Shown piece by piece: positions 16,789-24,195 of a stretch of DNA of 28,912 nt. Each line of letters opens with the position of its first letter. Position 1 is the first letter of the stretch. The position numbers were made by a program, and so were the translations under genes. Source of the DNA: an uncultured Lachnospiraceae bacterium (GTDB lineage: Bacteria; Bacillota_A; Clostridia; Lachnospirales; Lachnospiraceae); NCBI GenBank assembly GCA_910585855.1, contig CAJUGZ010000018.1, positions 1 to 28,912 on the forward strand, in the 5' to 3' direction. The notes beneath the pieces are model-generated. The model saw nothing but the letters and a program-made list of their open reading frames with translations, had not been told where the DNA came from and did no database searches.

Positions 16789-17900
16789 TTGCGTTTGACC
16801 TCTTTCTTAAAAATCAAAATATACTGATGGTGAATATTTTCTACATATGCAAATGGATATCCATATGGCAACAAACTTTTATGATTTTGCAACAATATCT
16901 TAATCCCCTGTAAATTCAGACATCCCCCACCAACAATATCATGTTTATTCATTCTTGAAATCAAATCGGCATGAAAACTTATAAAATCCGATTTATCTCT
17001 AAAGTCAGAAACCACAAGAGCCATGTATTTCCCCATTCTAAGAACCCTGGCACATTCAAGAAATACCTTGTTTATAAGTAAATCAAGGAACTCTTCATAG
17101 TCCGCAATATTACCGAGATCTTTTTTATCCTCAGAGTATTTTGTTTCAAGATTGTTATTTACACGGTTTTTTATCACCTTTTGATCAAGTTTGTTCAGTA
17201 TTCCCCAATAAGGCGGACTTGTTACTACAAAGTCTACAGATTTATTTTCCAGTTTTAATAACTCTTCACATGAATCTCCATTAATAAAGGTATGGTTTTT
17301 GCTTGTTCCCTCACCAACTTCCTTTTCTAATCTTTCAATGGACAACTGATGCCACTTGGGTGACAATTCTATACTTGTACATATCCTTCCATCAATTTCA
17401 CAGGCTTTTGCTGTTGACCCTACACCTCCAAAAGGATCCAATACTCGCATTCCTTTTTTCGTAAAAAATCTCACCAAATGCCCTATATCTTGAAATGAAT
17501 ATGGAGCTGGATGTAATTTTTCTATTTGAGCATCTGGACTATCCGCTCCAAGTCCTTTCTGATAGAAAAAACTTTTCGTTTCTGGCAGCCAATCCTTTCC
17601 TGTCAAATCATTTAAAGAATTTCTCTTATCTACAGTCCCTTCAGATAACTCTTTATATTCATCTGTTGTCATAAAGGCTTTCAATTCAGACAAAAGATAA
17701 TATTTTTTCTTGCCATCAATATACTGAGTAAGACTTCCAGCCTTAACCACTTTATCAAAAGAATGTCTGGATAATTCCAGTATCTGCATTGCCTTTGAGC
17801 CACTGATTCGTTCTTCTGAATCACCGACTTTTCCCTTATTCTTCTTATCTTCATCAGCGACTATTTTAAATCCTAATCCTGCTAATGATAACTGCTCCAT
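16785..17900 (-). CDS. DNA methyltransferase with N-terminal helix-turn-helix
   Basis: A 371-aa methyltransferase in which motif I DPFGGVGST (155-163) precedes motif IV TSPPYWG (227-233). S/TSPPY is typical of N4-cytosine enzymes, though N6-adenine activity is not excluded. HPAPYSFQDIGHLVRFF (130-146) is the usual motif X. Residues about 32-78 (SGSKAMQILELSRHSFDKVV then KAGSLTQYIDGKKKYYLLSE) have the pattern of the excisionase/MerR-like HTH_17 domain, as in the small regulator just upstream. The enzyme may therefore bind DNA at an operator as well as its methylation site; that is inference. ATG 17900 has a perfect AGGAGG site 6 nt upstream. It is the first methyltransferase of the island, 49 nt after the regulator gene and overlapping the second by 4 nt. 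Confidence 0.92.
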   Translation of the reverse strand: MEQLSLAGLGFKIVADEDKKNKGKVGDSEERISGSKAMQILELSRHSFDKVVKAGSLTQYIDGKKKYYLLSELKAFMTTDEYKELSEGTVDKRNSLNDLTGKDWLPETKSFFYQKGLGADSPDAQIEKLHPAPYSFQDIGHLVRFFTKKGMRVLDPFGGVGSTAKACEIDGRICTSIELSPKWHQLSIERLEKEVGEGTSKNHTFINGDSCEELLKLENKSVDFVVTSPPYWGILNKLDQKVIKNRVNNNLETKYSEDKKDLGNIADYEEFLDLLINKVFLECARVLRMGKYMALVVSDFRDKSDFISFHADLISRMNKHDIVGGGCLNLQGIKILLQNHKSLLPYGYPFAYVENIHHQYILIFKKEVKRK

Positions 17901-17949
17901 TGTGAACCTCCTATATATACATAAATGGAAAAATCTTATCTATAAAAGA

Positions 17950-18144
17950 TCAACTTGACAGTGCACTCTTTCCGCTCTTTATCCATTCATCTATTTCTGA
18001 TTTCTTAAACTTCCAAAGCTTGCCAATCTTATGTGCAGGAATATCTGTCTTTTTTATCCAATTTCTAACAGTATCCTTTGTAACATCCATATATTCTGCA
18101 GCTTCTTCAAGCCCTATCCATTTATCTTCCATTCTATCGTTCAT
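17950..18144 (-). CDS. Helix-turn-helix regulator, excisionase/MerR family
   Basis: A 64-aa DNA-binding protein consisting almost only of one HTH_17 domain: WIGLEEAAEYMDVTKDTVRN then WIKKTDIPAHKIGKLWKFKK and SEIDEWI. This is the excisionase-type winged helix. ATG 18144 is preceded by GAGGTGG at a suitable distance; the longer frame to 18192 adds a hydrophobic stretch without a ribosome binding site. The gene is first in the restriction-modification operon, directly behind a strong promoter flanked by five ATGAAAT repeats. It is the likely controller of the operon, comparable in role (not in family) to the C proteins of Type II systems, keeping methylase and nuclease synthesis in order. No integrase is nearby, so a recombination role is less likely. 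Confidence 0.85.
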   Translation of the reverse strand: MNDRMEDKWIGLEEAAEYMDVTKDTVRNWIKKTDIPAHKIGKLWKFKKSEIDEWIKSGKSALSS

Positions 18145-18154
18145 TATCCACCTC

Positions 18155-18161
18155 ATTTCAT
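18155..18161 (-). promoter_or_regulatory. Fifth ATGAAAT box, abutting the ribosome binding site
   Basis: ATGAAAT on the minus strand runs directly into the GAGGTGG site of the regulator gene, downstream of the predicted transcription start. It matches the four upstream boxes, so occupancy here could repress. Confidence 0.5.
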
Positions 18162-18182
18162 ATACACAAATTAATAAGATTA

Positions 18183-18211
18183 AGTATACCACGAAACCAA
18201 TATATTTTCAA
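18183..18211 (-). promoter_or_regulatory. Promoter of the restriction-modification operon
   Basis: On the minus strand TTGAAA (18211-18206), 17-nt spacer, TATACT (18188-18183). The predicted start is near 18176, about 32 nt before the regulator ATG. Confidence 0.8.
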
Positions 18212-18214
18212 CCG

Positions 18215-18252
18215 ATTTCATAGTATTTCATGATATTTCATTCCGATTTCAT
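18215..18252 (-). promoter_or_regulatory. Array of four ATGAAAT boxes (candidate operator)
   Basis: ATGAAAT occurs at 18252-18246, 18241-18235, 18231-18225 and 18221-18215 on the minus strand, start-to-start 11, 10 and 10 bp, so all boxes face the same side of the helix. The outer two extend to CTATGAAATCGG. The array ends 3 bp upstream of the -35 hexamer, an activator-type position. Excisionase-family proteins are known to fill direct repeats cooperatively; binding by the neighbouring regulator is inferred. Confidence 0.7.
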
Positions 18253-18276
18253 AGTCTATCTAATCTCCATCTGATA

Positions 18277-18399
18277 TTATACTTTGCTGACTTTCAATCC
18301 AGTACGCTCCAACACATAATCCTTGATTTCCTCTTAAGTTGCCTTACTCTCCGTAGCCGTCAAACCAATCTTGTCCATCTGAAGTTCAACCTTGATATG
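18277..18399 (-). pseudogene. Decayed C-terminal tail of the 23S rRNA methyltransferase gene
   Basis: Directly after the stop of the rRNA methyltransferase, the same frame continues HIKVELQMDKIGLTATESKA-T, stop, EEIKDYVLERTGLKVSKV, stop. Many Firmicute homologues carry a C-terminal extension with L(D)LTxAESKATYxEIKxYV and TGLKVS, so this is a vestige of that tail with in-frame stops. The extension normally continues for some 50 residues past TGLKVS; here it breaks off 25 bp before the operator array of the restriction island. Confidence 0.75.
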
Positions 18400-19770
18400 T
18401 TAGTCTACATGGAGTTTGGACAACAAACACACCGTTTCTACAGAAACCGTCTGAGGAAACATATCCACTGGTGTAACTTCCAAAAGCCGATACCCCATTT
18501 CCCCTAAAATTTTTACATCTCTTGCCAAAGTAGCCGAGTCGCAAGACACATAGACAATCCGCTTTGGTTTCATCTCTGCAATCGTCTGCAGCAATTCCTT
18601 TTCACACCCCTTTCTGGGAGGATCTAGCACAACTACATCCGCAGCCTCTTTATGTTCTCCATACCAAACAGGAAAAACTTCCTCTGCTTTTCCCGTAAAA
18701 AACTCTACATTTTCAATCCCATTTCGTTTGGCATTTTCTCTTGCGTTTTGAACAGCCTGCTCCACAATCTCCACCCCATAGACTTTTTTTGCCTTTCTCG
18801 CCAAAAAAAGAGAAATTGTTCCAATCCCACAGTATAAATCCCAAACAATTTCCTCTCCATTCAAATCTGCATATTCCAATACTTTTTTATAAAGACGTTC
18901 CGTTTGAACCGGATTAACCTGAAAAAAAGAAAGGGGTGAAATCTGAAAACAGATATCCCCGATAAAATCCGTAATAAACTCTTTTCCCCAAATCAAAGTC
19001 AATTTCTTTCCAAGAATTACATTAGTTTTTTCCTGATTACAATTTACCATAATGCTAGTCATATTTTTCAATTTCCGCAGCCGCTCCGCTAACTCCTGTG
19101 CATAAGGTAAACTTTTTCCATTGATAATCACACATACCATAATCTCCTTTGTATGATACCCCTGCCGAATCAATATATGCCGAACCAATCCACTATGATT
19201 TTCTTCCCGATAAGGCAAAATACGATATTCCTTCATAAAATCCAATATCACCCGAAGAATCTCTTTATTCTCTTTCCTGCCAATCACACAATCCTCCTGC
19301 TCAATAATCGAATGAGTTCTTCCAGCATAAAATCCAGCAATCGGCTGCCCCTGCTTATCTCTTCCAATCGGAAACTGTGCTTTATTTCGATAGCGAAACG
19401 GTTCTTCCATCCCGATAATTGGATGCAGCAAATATCCCTCCGCCTTTCCAATTCGATCCAAATTATTTTTTACCTTATTTTCTTTAAACTTTAACTGTTC
19501 CTGATAAGAATAAAACTGAAGCTGACATCCCCCGCACTGCCTCGCTACCCTACACTGCGGCTCTACCCGTTTCTCCGATGGCTGCAGCAGCCTTACCAGC
19601 CGCCCATAACCATAATTCTTTTTTACCTTTACCAACTTCACTTCTGCTCTATCCCCAATCACAGTATCCTTTACAAAGATAGGAAAGCCCTCCAGCTTTC
19701 CCACTCCATTTCCATCCATATCCACATCTGTAATCGTAAGAACATAAACTTCATTTTTCCTATATTCCAT
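18400..19770 (-). CDS. rlmD: 23S rRNA (uracil-C5)-methyltransferase, RlmD/RlmCD type
   Basis: This protein (456 aa) methylates a uridine of 23S rRNA with S-adenosylmethionine; Firmicute members (RlmCD) can modify two positions. An N-terminal TRAM RNA-binding domain (residues about 5-62) is followed by the Fe-S cysteines C73, C79, C82 and C159 (CRVARQCGGCQ ... QEDC). The Rossmann part has DLYCGIGTISLFLA, DPPRKGC and the catalytic cysteine in YVSCDSATLARDV. ATG 19770 fits the family N-terminus; the Shine-Dalgarno site is mediocre (AAGGAG about 11 nt upstream, AAGGA adjacent). The catalytic domain is intact, but the gene stops at KLHVD where homologues continue into an extra tail, whose remnant follows. 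The restriction island lies immediately downstream. Confidence 0.93.
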   Translation of the reverse strand: MEYRKNEVYVLTITDVDMDGNGVGKLEGFPIFVKDTVIGDRAEVKLVKVKKNYGYGRLVRLLQPSEKRVEPQCRVARQCGGCQLQFYSYQEQLKFKENKVKNNLDRIGKAEGYLLHPIIGMEEPFRYRNKAQFPIGRDKQGQPIAGFYAGRTHSIIEQEDCVIGRKENKEILRVILDFMKEYRILPYREENHSGLVRHILIRQGYHTKEIMVCVIINGKSLPYAQELAERLRKLKNMTSIMVNCNQEKTNVILGKKLTLIWGKEFITDFIGDICFQISPLSFFQVNPVQTERLYKKVLEYADLNGEEIVWDLYCGIGTISLFLARKAKKVYGVEIVEQAVQNARENAKRNGIENVEFFTGKAEEVFPVWYGEHKEAADVVVLDPPRKGCEKELLQTIAEMKPKRIVYVSCDSATLARDVKILGEMGYRLLEVTPVDMFPQTVSVETVCLLSKLHVD

Positions 19771-19946
19771 TCCTTAACACGTCTCCTTTTCTCTCACCAT
19801 TCCCCCACCTACATAATCATTTTTTCATAAGAGGGCAAGCTGAATTTAAAATTTCACCACTTTTTTACTATTATCTACTCAATAAACCGATTACTTTATC
19901 GTAAATCTCTGCAATTCGTTTTTATACTTTCTAACGGGAATACGTA

Positions 19947-20100
19947 GCCGAAAGCCGAAGGGAGCTCTATGCAGGGTCATCATTTCCCGTTGGCACTTAG
20001 ACGTTGTGTTGCTGTATTTTAGCGTCTTATGTGTCCGCTATAAAAATAGGAAATGCTAAGCGCAAGCGAGCCCGGAATAGAGCTCCCTTCGGCTTTCGGC
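19947..20100 (+). repeat. Family A foldback element, copy 4 (long form, 154 bp)
   Basis: The 24-bp closing stem (19947-19970 with 20077-20100) is perfect and distinct from other copies: column 19 is C-G where most have G-C. The apical helix GACGTT/AGCGTC has one U.G and the TGGCAC/GTGTCCG helix another, both wobble on the + strand and mismatches on the minus. One terminal pair of the second helix is lost (GGGTC with AGCCC). It lies between the rRNA methyltransferase start and the YhaM stop, opposite in strand to both. Confidence 0.87.
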
Positions 20101-20111
20101 GTCCCTCCTTC

Positions 20112-20127
20112 CGATTTTTAGCGTCCC
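20112..20127 (+). repeat. Possible 3' end of a lost family A copy
   Basis: TTTTTAGCGTCCCCC lies 12 bp after copy 4 and matches the 3' flank of copy 1 (TTAGCGTCCCCC). No matching 5' part is nearby, so it may be a relic of an earlier copy or of a duplicated edge. Confidence 0.3.
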
Positions 20128-20130
20128 CCT

Positions 20131-21075
20131 CTACCACTCCCGGCTAGTCCGCCGAATATTCGAATCTGCAAACCGATTAAACCCAAGCCATCCGTCATTC
20201 TCTCCAGCCAAAAGTTCCGTCATCATCTCCATCCTATCATCTGCAATATCCGCAATATTTAATGCCATTGCTTCCATCAATGCTGGTTTCTTTGGTGAAC
20301 CATACTCCAATTCTCCATGGTGAGCAAGAATACAATGCTTTAATTCACTTTCCAATTTTTTCGGAAAATTTTCAATCTTTTGAATCCGTTTTCCAATCAA
20401 CTCATATCCCATTACGATATGTCCTAAAAGCTGTCCATCATCAGTATAATCATTTTCTGGAAAGCTTGAAATTTCCCATATTTTCCCAATATCATGAAAC
20501 ATCGCTGCCGGTATCAGCAAATCATACTGCAAAAGCGGATAATATTTTGTAAAATCCACACAAATCCGAGTTACTCCAAGCGTATGTTCCAATAAACCTC
20601 CAACAAACCCATGATGTACCGTTTTTGCTGCAGAGTGTTTTTTAAAGTGATGAATAAAAGCCGCATCCTCTTTAAAAAAAGAATCTACCAGCTTTTTCAT
20701 ATATGGATTGGAAACTTTTTCTGCATATTTCATCAATTCTGCATACATCTGTTCTACATCCTTATTGGTAGTTGGTACATAGTCAGCCGGATTATAAGCA
20801 CCCTCCCGCACTCTGCGAATCCGTTTTACATTTATCTGCAATGTACCATTAAAACTGGTTACTTCTCCGGTTACTTCTACATAATCTAATATCTCAAATT
20901 CATCAATTCCCTGCGAATTTGGATCCCAAATCTTTGCATCAATTACTCCGGTCTTATCCTGTAAAGTTAAATTGTCATATGCTTTTCCGTTTTTTGTCAT
21001 AGCAGACTGCTTCTTTTTACATAAATAAATATCTAAAACTCGTTCTCCTTCACGCAACGTTTCAATATATTTCAT
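20131..21075 (-). CDS. yhaM: 3'-5' exoribonuclease YhaM family (OB fold + HD domain)
   Basis: A 314-aa protein, the normal YhaM length. The N-terminal half is an OB-fold nucleic-acid-binding domain (LTLQDKTGVIDAKIWDPNSQ, VEVTGEVTSFNG). The C-terminal half is an HD phosphohydrolase domain with HHGFVGGLLEHTLGV, the metal-binding MFHDIGK and a later ILAHHGELEYGSP. YhaM enzymes degrade single-stranded RNA and DNA from the 3' end and contribute to RNA turnover. ATG 21075 has AAGGAG 6 nt upstream; an in-frame ATG at 21111 has none. It follows the HtrA-like gene by 114 nt and may share its transcript. The C-terminal residues run close to a family A element, but no truncation is evident. Confidence 0.93.
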   Translation of the reverse strand: MKYIETLREGERVLDIYLCKKKQSAMTKNGKAYDNLTLQDKTGVIDAKIWDPNSQGIDEFEILDYVEVTGEVTSFNGTLQINVKRIRRVREGAYNPADYVPTTNKDVEQMYAELMKYAEKVSNPYMKKLVDSFFKEDAAFIHHFKKHSAAKTVHHGFVGGLLEHTLGVTRICVDFTKYYPLLQYDLLIPAAMFHDIGKIWEISSFPENDYTDDGQLLGHIVMGYELIGKRIQKIENFPKKLESELKHCILAHHGELEYGSPKKPALMEAMALNIADIADDRMEMMTELLAGENDGWLGFNRFADSNIRRTSREW

Positions 21076-21189
21076 ATTTCTCTCCTTATTCCATATGGTT
21101 TCTTCTACCACATTACTATCTCTGTCCTCCTGCCTGCTGTCATTTTCTTTTCTTTTTTACTCCTCCTTTCATCCACCCCTTTTTTTTAT

Positions 21190-22587
21190 CTAACGTTCTG
21201 TCAGTACAGCTTCCACTTCAATCTCTCGATACTCTTCTCTTCCTGCCCGAAGAATGGTCACTGTCACACTTTCTCCAATAGTTCTTGCCTCTAAAAAATT
21301 CCGAAGCACTTTCATTGTCTTTATTTCCATTCCATTGATAGAAACAATAATATCTCCGCTTTGAATCCCCGCCTGATAAGCCGGTGAGCCTGCCGCTGCC
21401 TCTGCCACATAAATCCCAATTGGAAGTCCCATACTCTCTGCAATATCCGATGTAACCTCCTGACCGATAATTCCAAAATATGGAACCTCCCATCCATTTG
21501 ACAACAGTTCCAATGTTCCTTTTACATCTGAAACAGCGATTGCTGTTACAATATTGGAACTGCTTTCGCTTTTATACTCTTTTGTAATAACTCCTACAAT
21601 CTCTCCCTTAAGATTTAAAAGAAATCCGTTTCCTGAAGAATCAGAAAGTGCCGTCGTATTAATTAAACGCATATTGGCATCGATTGTCTGTGTAGTTTTT
21701 TTTGTATTTGTTACAACCCCGTAAGACATAGAATAATTATAGCCCATCGGATTTCCCGCTACAATCACAGGATCGCCCTGCTTTACGGTATAAGAATTTC
21801 CCAAAACGGCAGCGGGCAGCTTTTCTAAATATTCCTTTTCCAAAGAATCCGTTTCTACTGCCAGCACTGCCAGTCCGGTAATAGTATCCAATTTGCGCAG
21901 CACTGCCATACACTCCGTTCCATTAAAAAACGTTACACTAATATCGTCTGCATTGTGAATACTGTCTGCATCTGTCATAATTAAAATTTCTTCCTCTGTC
22001 TTATTATAAACCAATCCAGATGTTTCTTCTGAAGATTCAAAGGCATTATTAAACCAGTCAACACTGTTTTGAGAAGAAGTCACAGTAACAATCGACTGAT
22101 TGACTGCCGTTACTACTTCATATAACTCACTATAAAGCACCATATAATCTTCAATCGTCAGCTTATGTTCCCGAAATGCTTCTTCCAATAATTCTTCAAA
22201 TGACGGAGTTGTTTCCACAGGTTCTGTTGTCACTTCTGTATTTTCCGTTGACTCCGTAACAGCTAGAGCACTTTCTGTTTCTGCTGTACTCTGTGATTCC
22301 TTTTCATTTTTATCTTCTGTATCTTTAGGCAAAGTCTTTTCTGGGCCATCTAGCTGTTCATCTCGAGGAATCTTTACCGATTCTCTCGCTGTCTTGTTTG
22401 CATCCGGTCGGACATAGGGAAGAACAAAAGCAAATGCTACACCTGCAACCACCCCAAATACCACGGCAAGCAAAGCCGCTTCTAAAAATTTTAATATATA
22501 CCGCTTGAGCCGTCCCTTTGATGGTTTAATCTGCTCTGTTACAAATGAAAACGCTTCCTTTTTTTCTCCATTTTCCTTACCAGTCAT
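21190..22587 (-). CDS. Membrane-anchored HtrA-like PDZ protein lacking the catalytic triad
   Basis: A 465-aa protein: cytoplasmic basic N-terminus, one membrane segment (about 36-58, LEAALLAVVFGVVAGVAFAF), a Ser/Thr/Glu-rich linker (about 65-135), a chymotrypsin-fold domain (about 150-360) and a C-terminal PDZ domain (AGSPAYQAGIQSGDIIVSIN). It aligns with HtrA/DegP proteases, but the triad is gone. LTNxHVV is IMTDADSI (His to Asp), the TDLAVL aspartate is glycine (TGLAVLAV), and GNSGGP reads SSGNGF. The fold-supporting GNPMGY and GEIVGVIT strands remain. I infer a pseudoprotease that binds peptides outside the cell. ATG 22587 has GGGAG about 7 nt upstream; ATG 22602 has no site. It lies downstream of a two-component system, suggesting but not proving an envelope-stress connection. 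Confidence 0.9.
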   Translation of the reverse strand: MTGKENGEKKEAFSFVTEQIKPSKGRLKRYILKFLEAALLAVVFGVVAGVAFAFVLPYVRPDANKTARESVKIPRDEQLDGPEKTLPKDTEDKNEKESQSTAETESALAVTESTENTEVTTEPVETTPSFEELLEEAFREHKLTIEDYMVLYSELYEVVTAVNQSIVTVTSSQNSVDWFNNAFESSEETSGLVYNKTEEEILIMTDADSIHNADDISVTFFNGTECMAVLRKLDTITGLAVLAVETDSLEKEYLEKLPAAVLGNSYTVKQGDPVIVAGNPMGYNYSMSYGVVTNTKKTTQTIDANMRLINTTALSDSSGNGFLLNLKGEIVGVITKEYKSESSSNIVTAIAVSDVKGTLELLSNGWEVPYFGIIGQEVTSDIAESMGLPIGIYVAEAAAGSPAYQAGIQSGDIIVSINGMEIKTMKVLRNFLEARTIGESVTVTILRAGREEYREIEVEAVLTER

Positions 22588-22630
22588 ACCTTCTCCCTTC
22601 ATTTATAGCACAAAATATATAACACAAAAT

Positions 22631-22660
22631 AATTAGGCTAATTAGGCTAACTAGGCTAGC
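22631..22660. repeat. Three tandem 9-bp repeats upstream of the HtrA-like gene
   Basis: AATTAGGCT (22631-22639), AATTAGGCT (22640-22648), AACTAGGCT (22649-22657), then AGCT. On the minus strand they follow a TTGACC hexamer, so they occupy the promoter region of the HtrA-like gene; the exact promoter is unclear. Confidence 0.6.
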
Positions 22661-22786
22661 TTTGGTCAACAATACTCTCTTATAGAAAATCATCGCATGG
22701 ATCACTATGTTTCACTATCTTTTACACTTTTAAATCATTAAAACGAATTATAGCAATTTATTATGAACAATTTATGAATGAAATGC

Positions 22787-24193
22787 TTATTCTTTCGCTT
22801 TTGCAAGAGAAAAGATAAACTCTGTTCCGACACCCTCTGTAGAAATTACATCAATATTTTCTTTATGTGCTAAAATAATCTCTTTTGCTATCGAAAGTCC
22901 CAGTCCTGTTCCCGTCTTATCCTTCCCCCGTGATAAATCCGTTTTATAAAACCGATCAAATACCTTAGAAACCGATTCCTTTGGAATACCAATCCCTGAA
23001 TCCTTTACTGATACAAATACCTTTTCATTCTGTTCCGATACCCGAATCTGAATCGAAGAGTTTTGATAACTGAATTTTATTGCATTATCAATCAAATTAT
23101 AAAGTACCTGCTGAATTTTTCCAATATCTGCCGTTACATATTGTTCTCTCTGTGAAAAGGTCAGCACAAAAGAAATTTTCTTCCGATTGCACACTCCCTC
23201 AAATGTAGCAACCGTATTTTTAATCATCCCGTTTAAATCAAATGTCCCTATATCCAAAAGTGTTTTCTTTGTATCATAAGAATTTAAAGTAAGCAGACTG
23301 CTGGTCAGCTTCCTAAGACGTTCTGTTTCAAATATCACAATATCCAAATATTTCTCCTGCATCTCATAGGGAATTGTCCCGTCTTTCATTGCCTCAATAT
23401 ATCCCTTAATCGAGGTCAATGGTGATCGAAAATCATGGGATACATTTGCTACAAACTTTTTTTGATACTCTTCTGACTTATTTAATTCATATGCCATATA
23501 ATTTAATGTAGCTGCCAAATATCCGATTTCATCATTCCCAGATACTTTCAACTGATGTTTTAAATTTCCAGAAGCATATTCATTTGCCGCCTCTGTAATC
23601 TTTTTTAAAGGCACATATACGCTAAATGTAAAAATTACAAGAATAATCAATGACAGTACAAAAATAACAATTAATGTAATATAAGAAATCCGAAGCAGTT
23701 CTTCCTTTTCCTGTTCAATAGAATGGATGCTAGAATGAATAATAATATAACCCATTGTCCGAAAATTAGAAGTAATCGGTGCGGAAACGGTAATCATATC
23801 CTGCTGAAACAAATTATAATACCGCCCCGTCTGATACTGCTTCGCCCCGGTAGCTGACGGATCAAAATCTTCAATTACTGTTCCAGTCCAAGTATTTCTA
23901 GTATCCAATATAATCCTTCCATTTGCATCCGTCATCCAAATCTGCACATCCAAAAAAGTATCCACTGCTCGAAGCTGTACTTCCACCTCTGAAAAAGTCA
24001 TCTGCCGACTATAATAATTTGCCCCAAACTGCGTAGCAATCAGATTTGCTTCATTATAGAGTGTTTCCGCCTTCTTCAATGCCAGATGCTGAAATGTCCA
24101 GTCAGAAGTCAAAAAAGTAATTGCAAAAAATCCCAACAATGCAAAAATCAGATAGGCTACGATAAATTTTATATAAATCGTTCCCTTTTTCAT
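22787..24193 (-). CDS. Sensor histidine kinase
   Basis: A membrane sensor kinase of 468 aa. Two membrane segments (about 9-29 and 169-192) bracket an extracellular sensor domain of about 140 residues. A HAMP linker (about 190-245) and a HisKA domain with the phospho-accepting H253 (FVANVSHDFRSPLTSIKGY) follow. The ATPase has NLIDNAIKFS (N box), VKDSGIGIP (G1) and GTGLGLSIAKEI (G2). All catalytic residues are present. Its gene starts 2 nt after the response regulator stop, so the two form one unit. The sensor domain contains DVQIWMTDANGRIILDTRNT, a PAS/dCache-like strand pattern; the signal is unknown. The HtrA-like gene downstream is a possible functional partner, by position only. Confidence 0.96.
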   Translation of the reverse strand: MKKGTIYIKFIVAYLIFALLGFFAITFLTSDWTFQHLALKKAETLYNEANLIATQFGANYYSRQMTFSEVEVQLRAVDTFLDVQIWMTDANGRIILDTRNTWTGTVIEDFDPSATGAKQYQTGRYYNLFQQDMITVSAPITSNFRTMGYIIIHSSIHSIEQEKEELLRISYITLIVIFVLSLIILVIFTFSVYVPLKKITEAANEYASGNLKHQLKVSGNDEIGYLAATLNYMAYELNKSEEYQKKFVANVSHDFRSPLTSIKGYIEAMKDGTIPYEMQEKYLDIVIFETERLRKLTSSLLTLNSYDTKKTLLDIGTFDLNGMIKNTVATFEGVCNRKKISFVLTFSQREQYVTADIGKIQQVLYNLIDNAIKFSYQNSSIQIRVSEQNEKVFVSVKDSGIGIPKESVSKVFDRFYKTDLSRGKDKTGTGLGLSIAKEIILAHKENIDVISTEGVGTEFIFSLAKAKE

Positions 24194-24195
24194 CT

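Noticed and set aside
17950..18144. Small HTH protein as a prophage excisionase
   Set aside because: No integrase, attachment repeats or phage genes are present, while it heads a restriction-modification operon with operator-like repeats.
21218..21493. 91-aa frame within the HtrA-like gene
   Set aside because: It is a shadow of the PDZ-domain coding region in another frame with low-complexity Gly/Ser/Arg composition.
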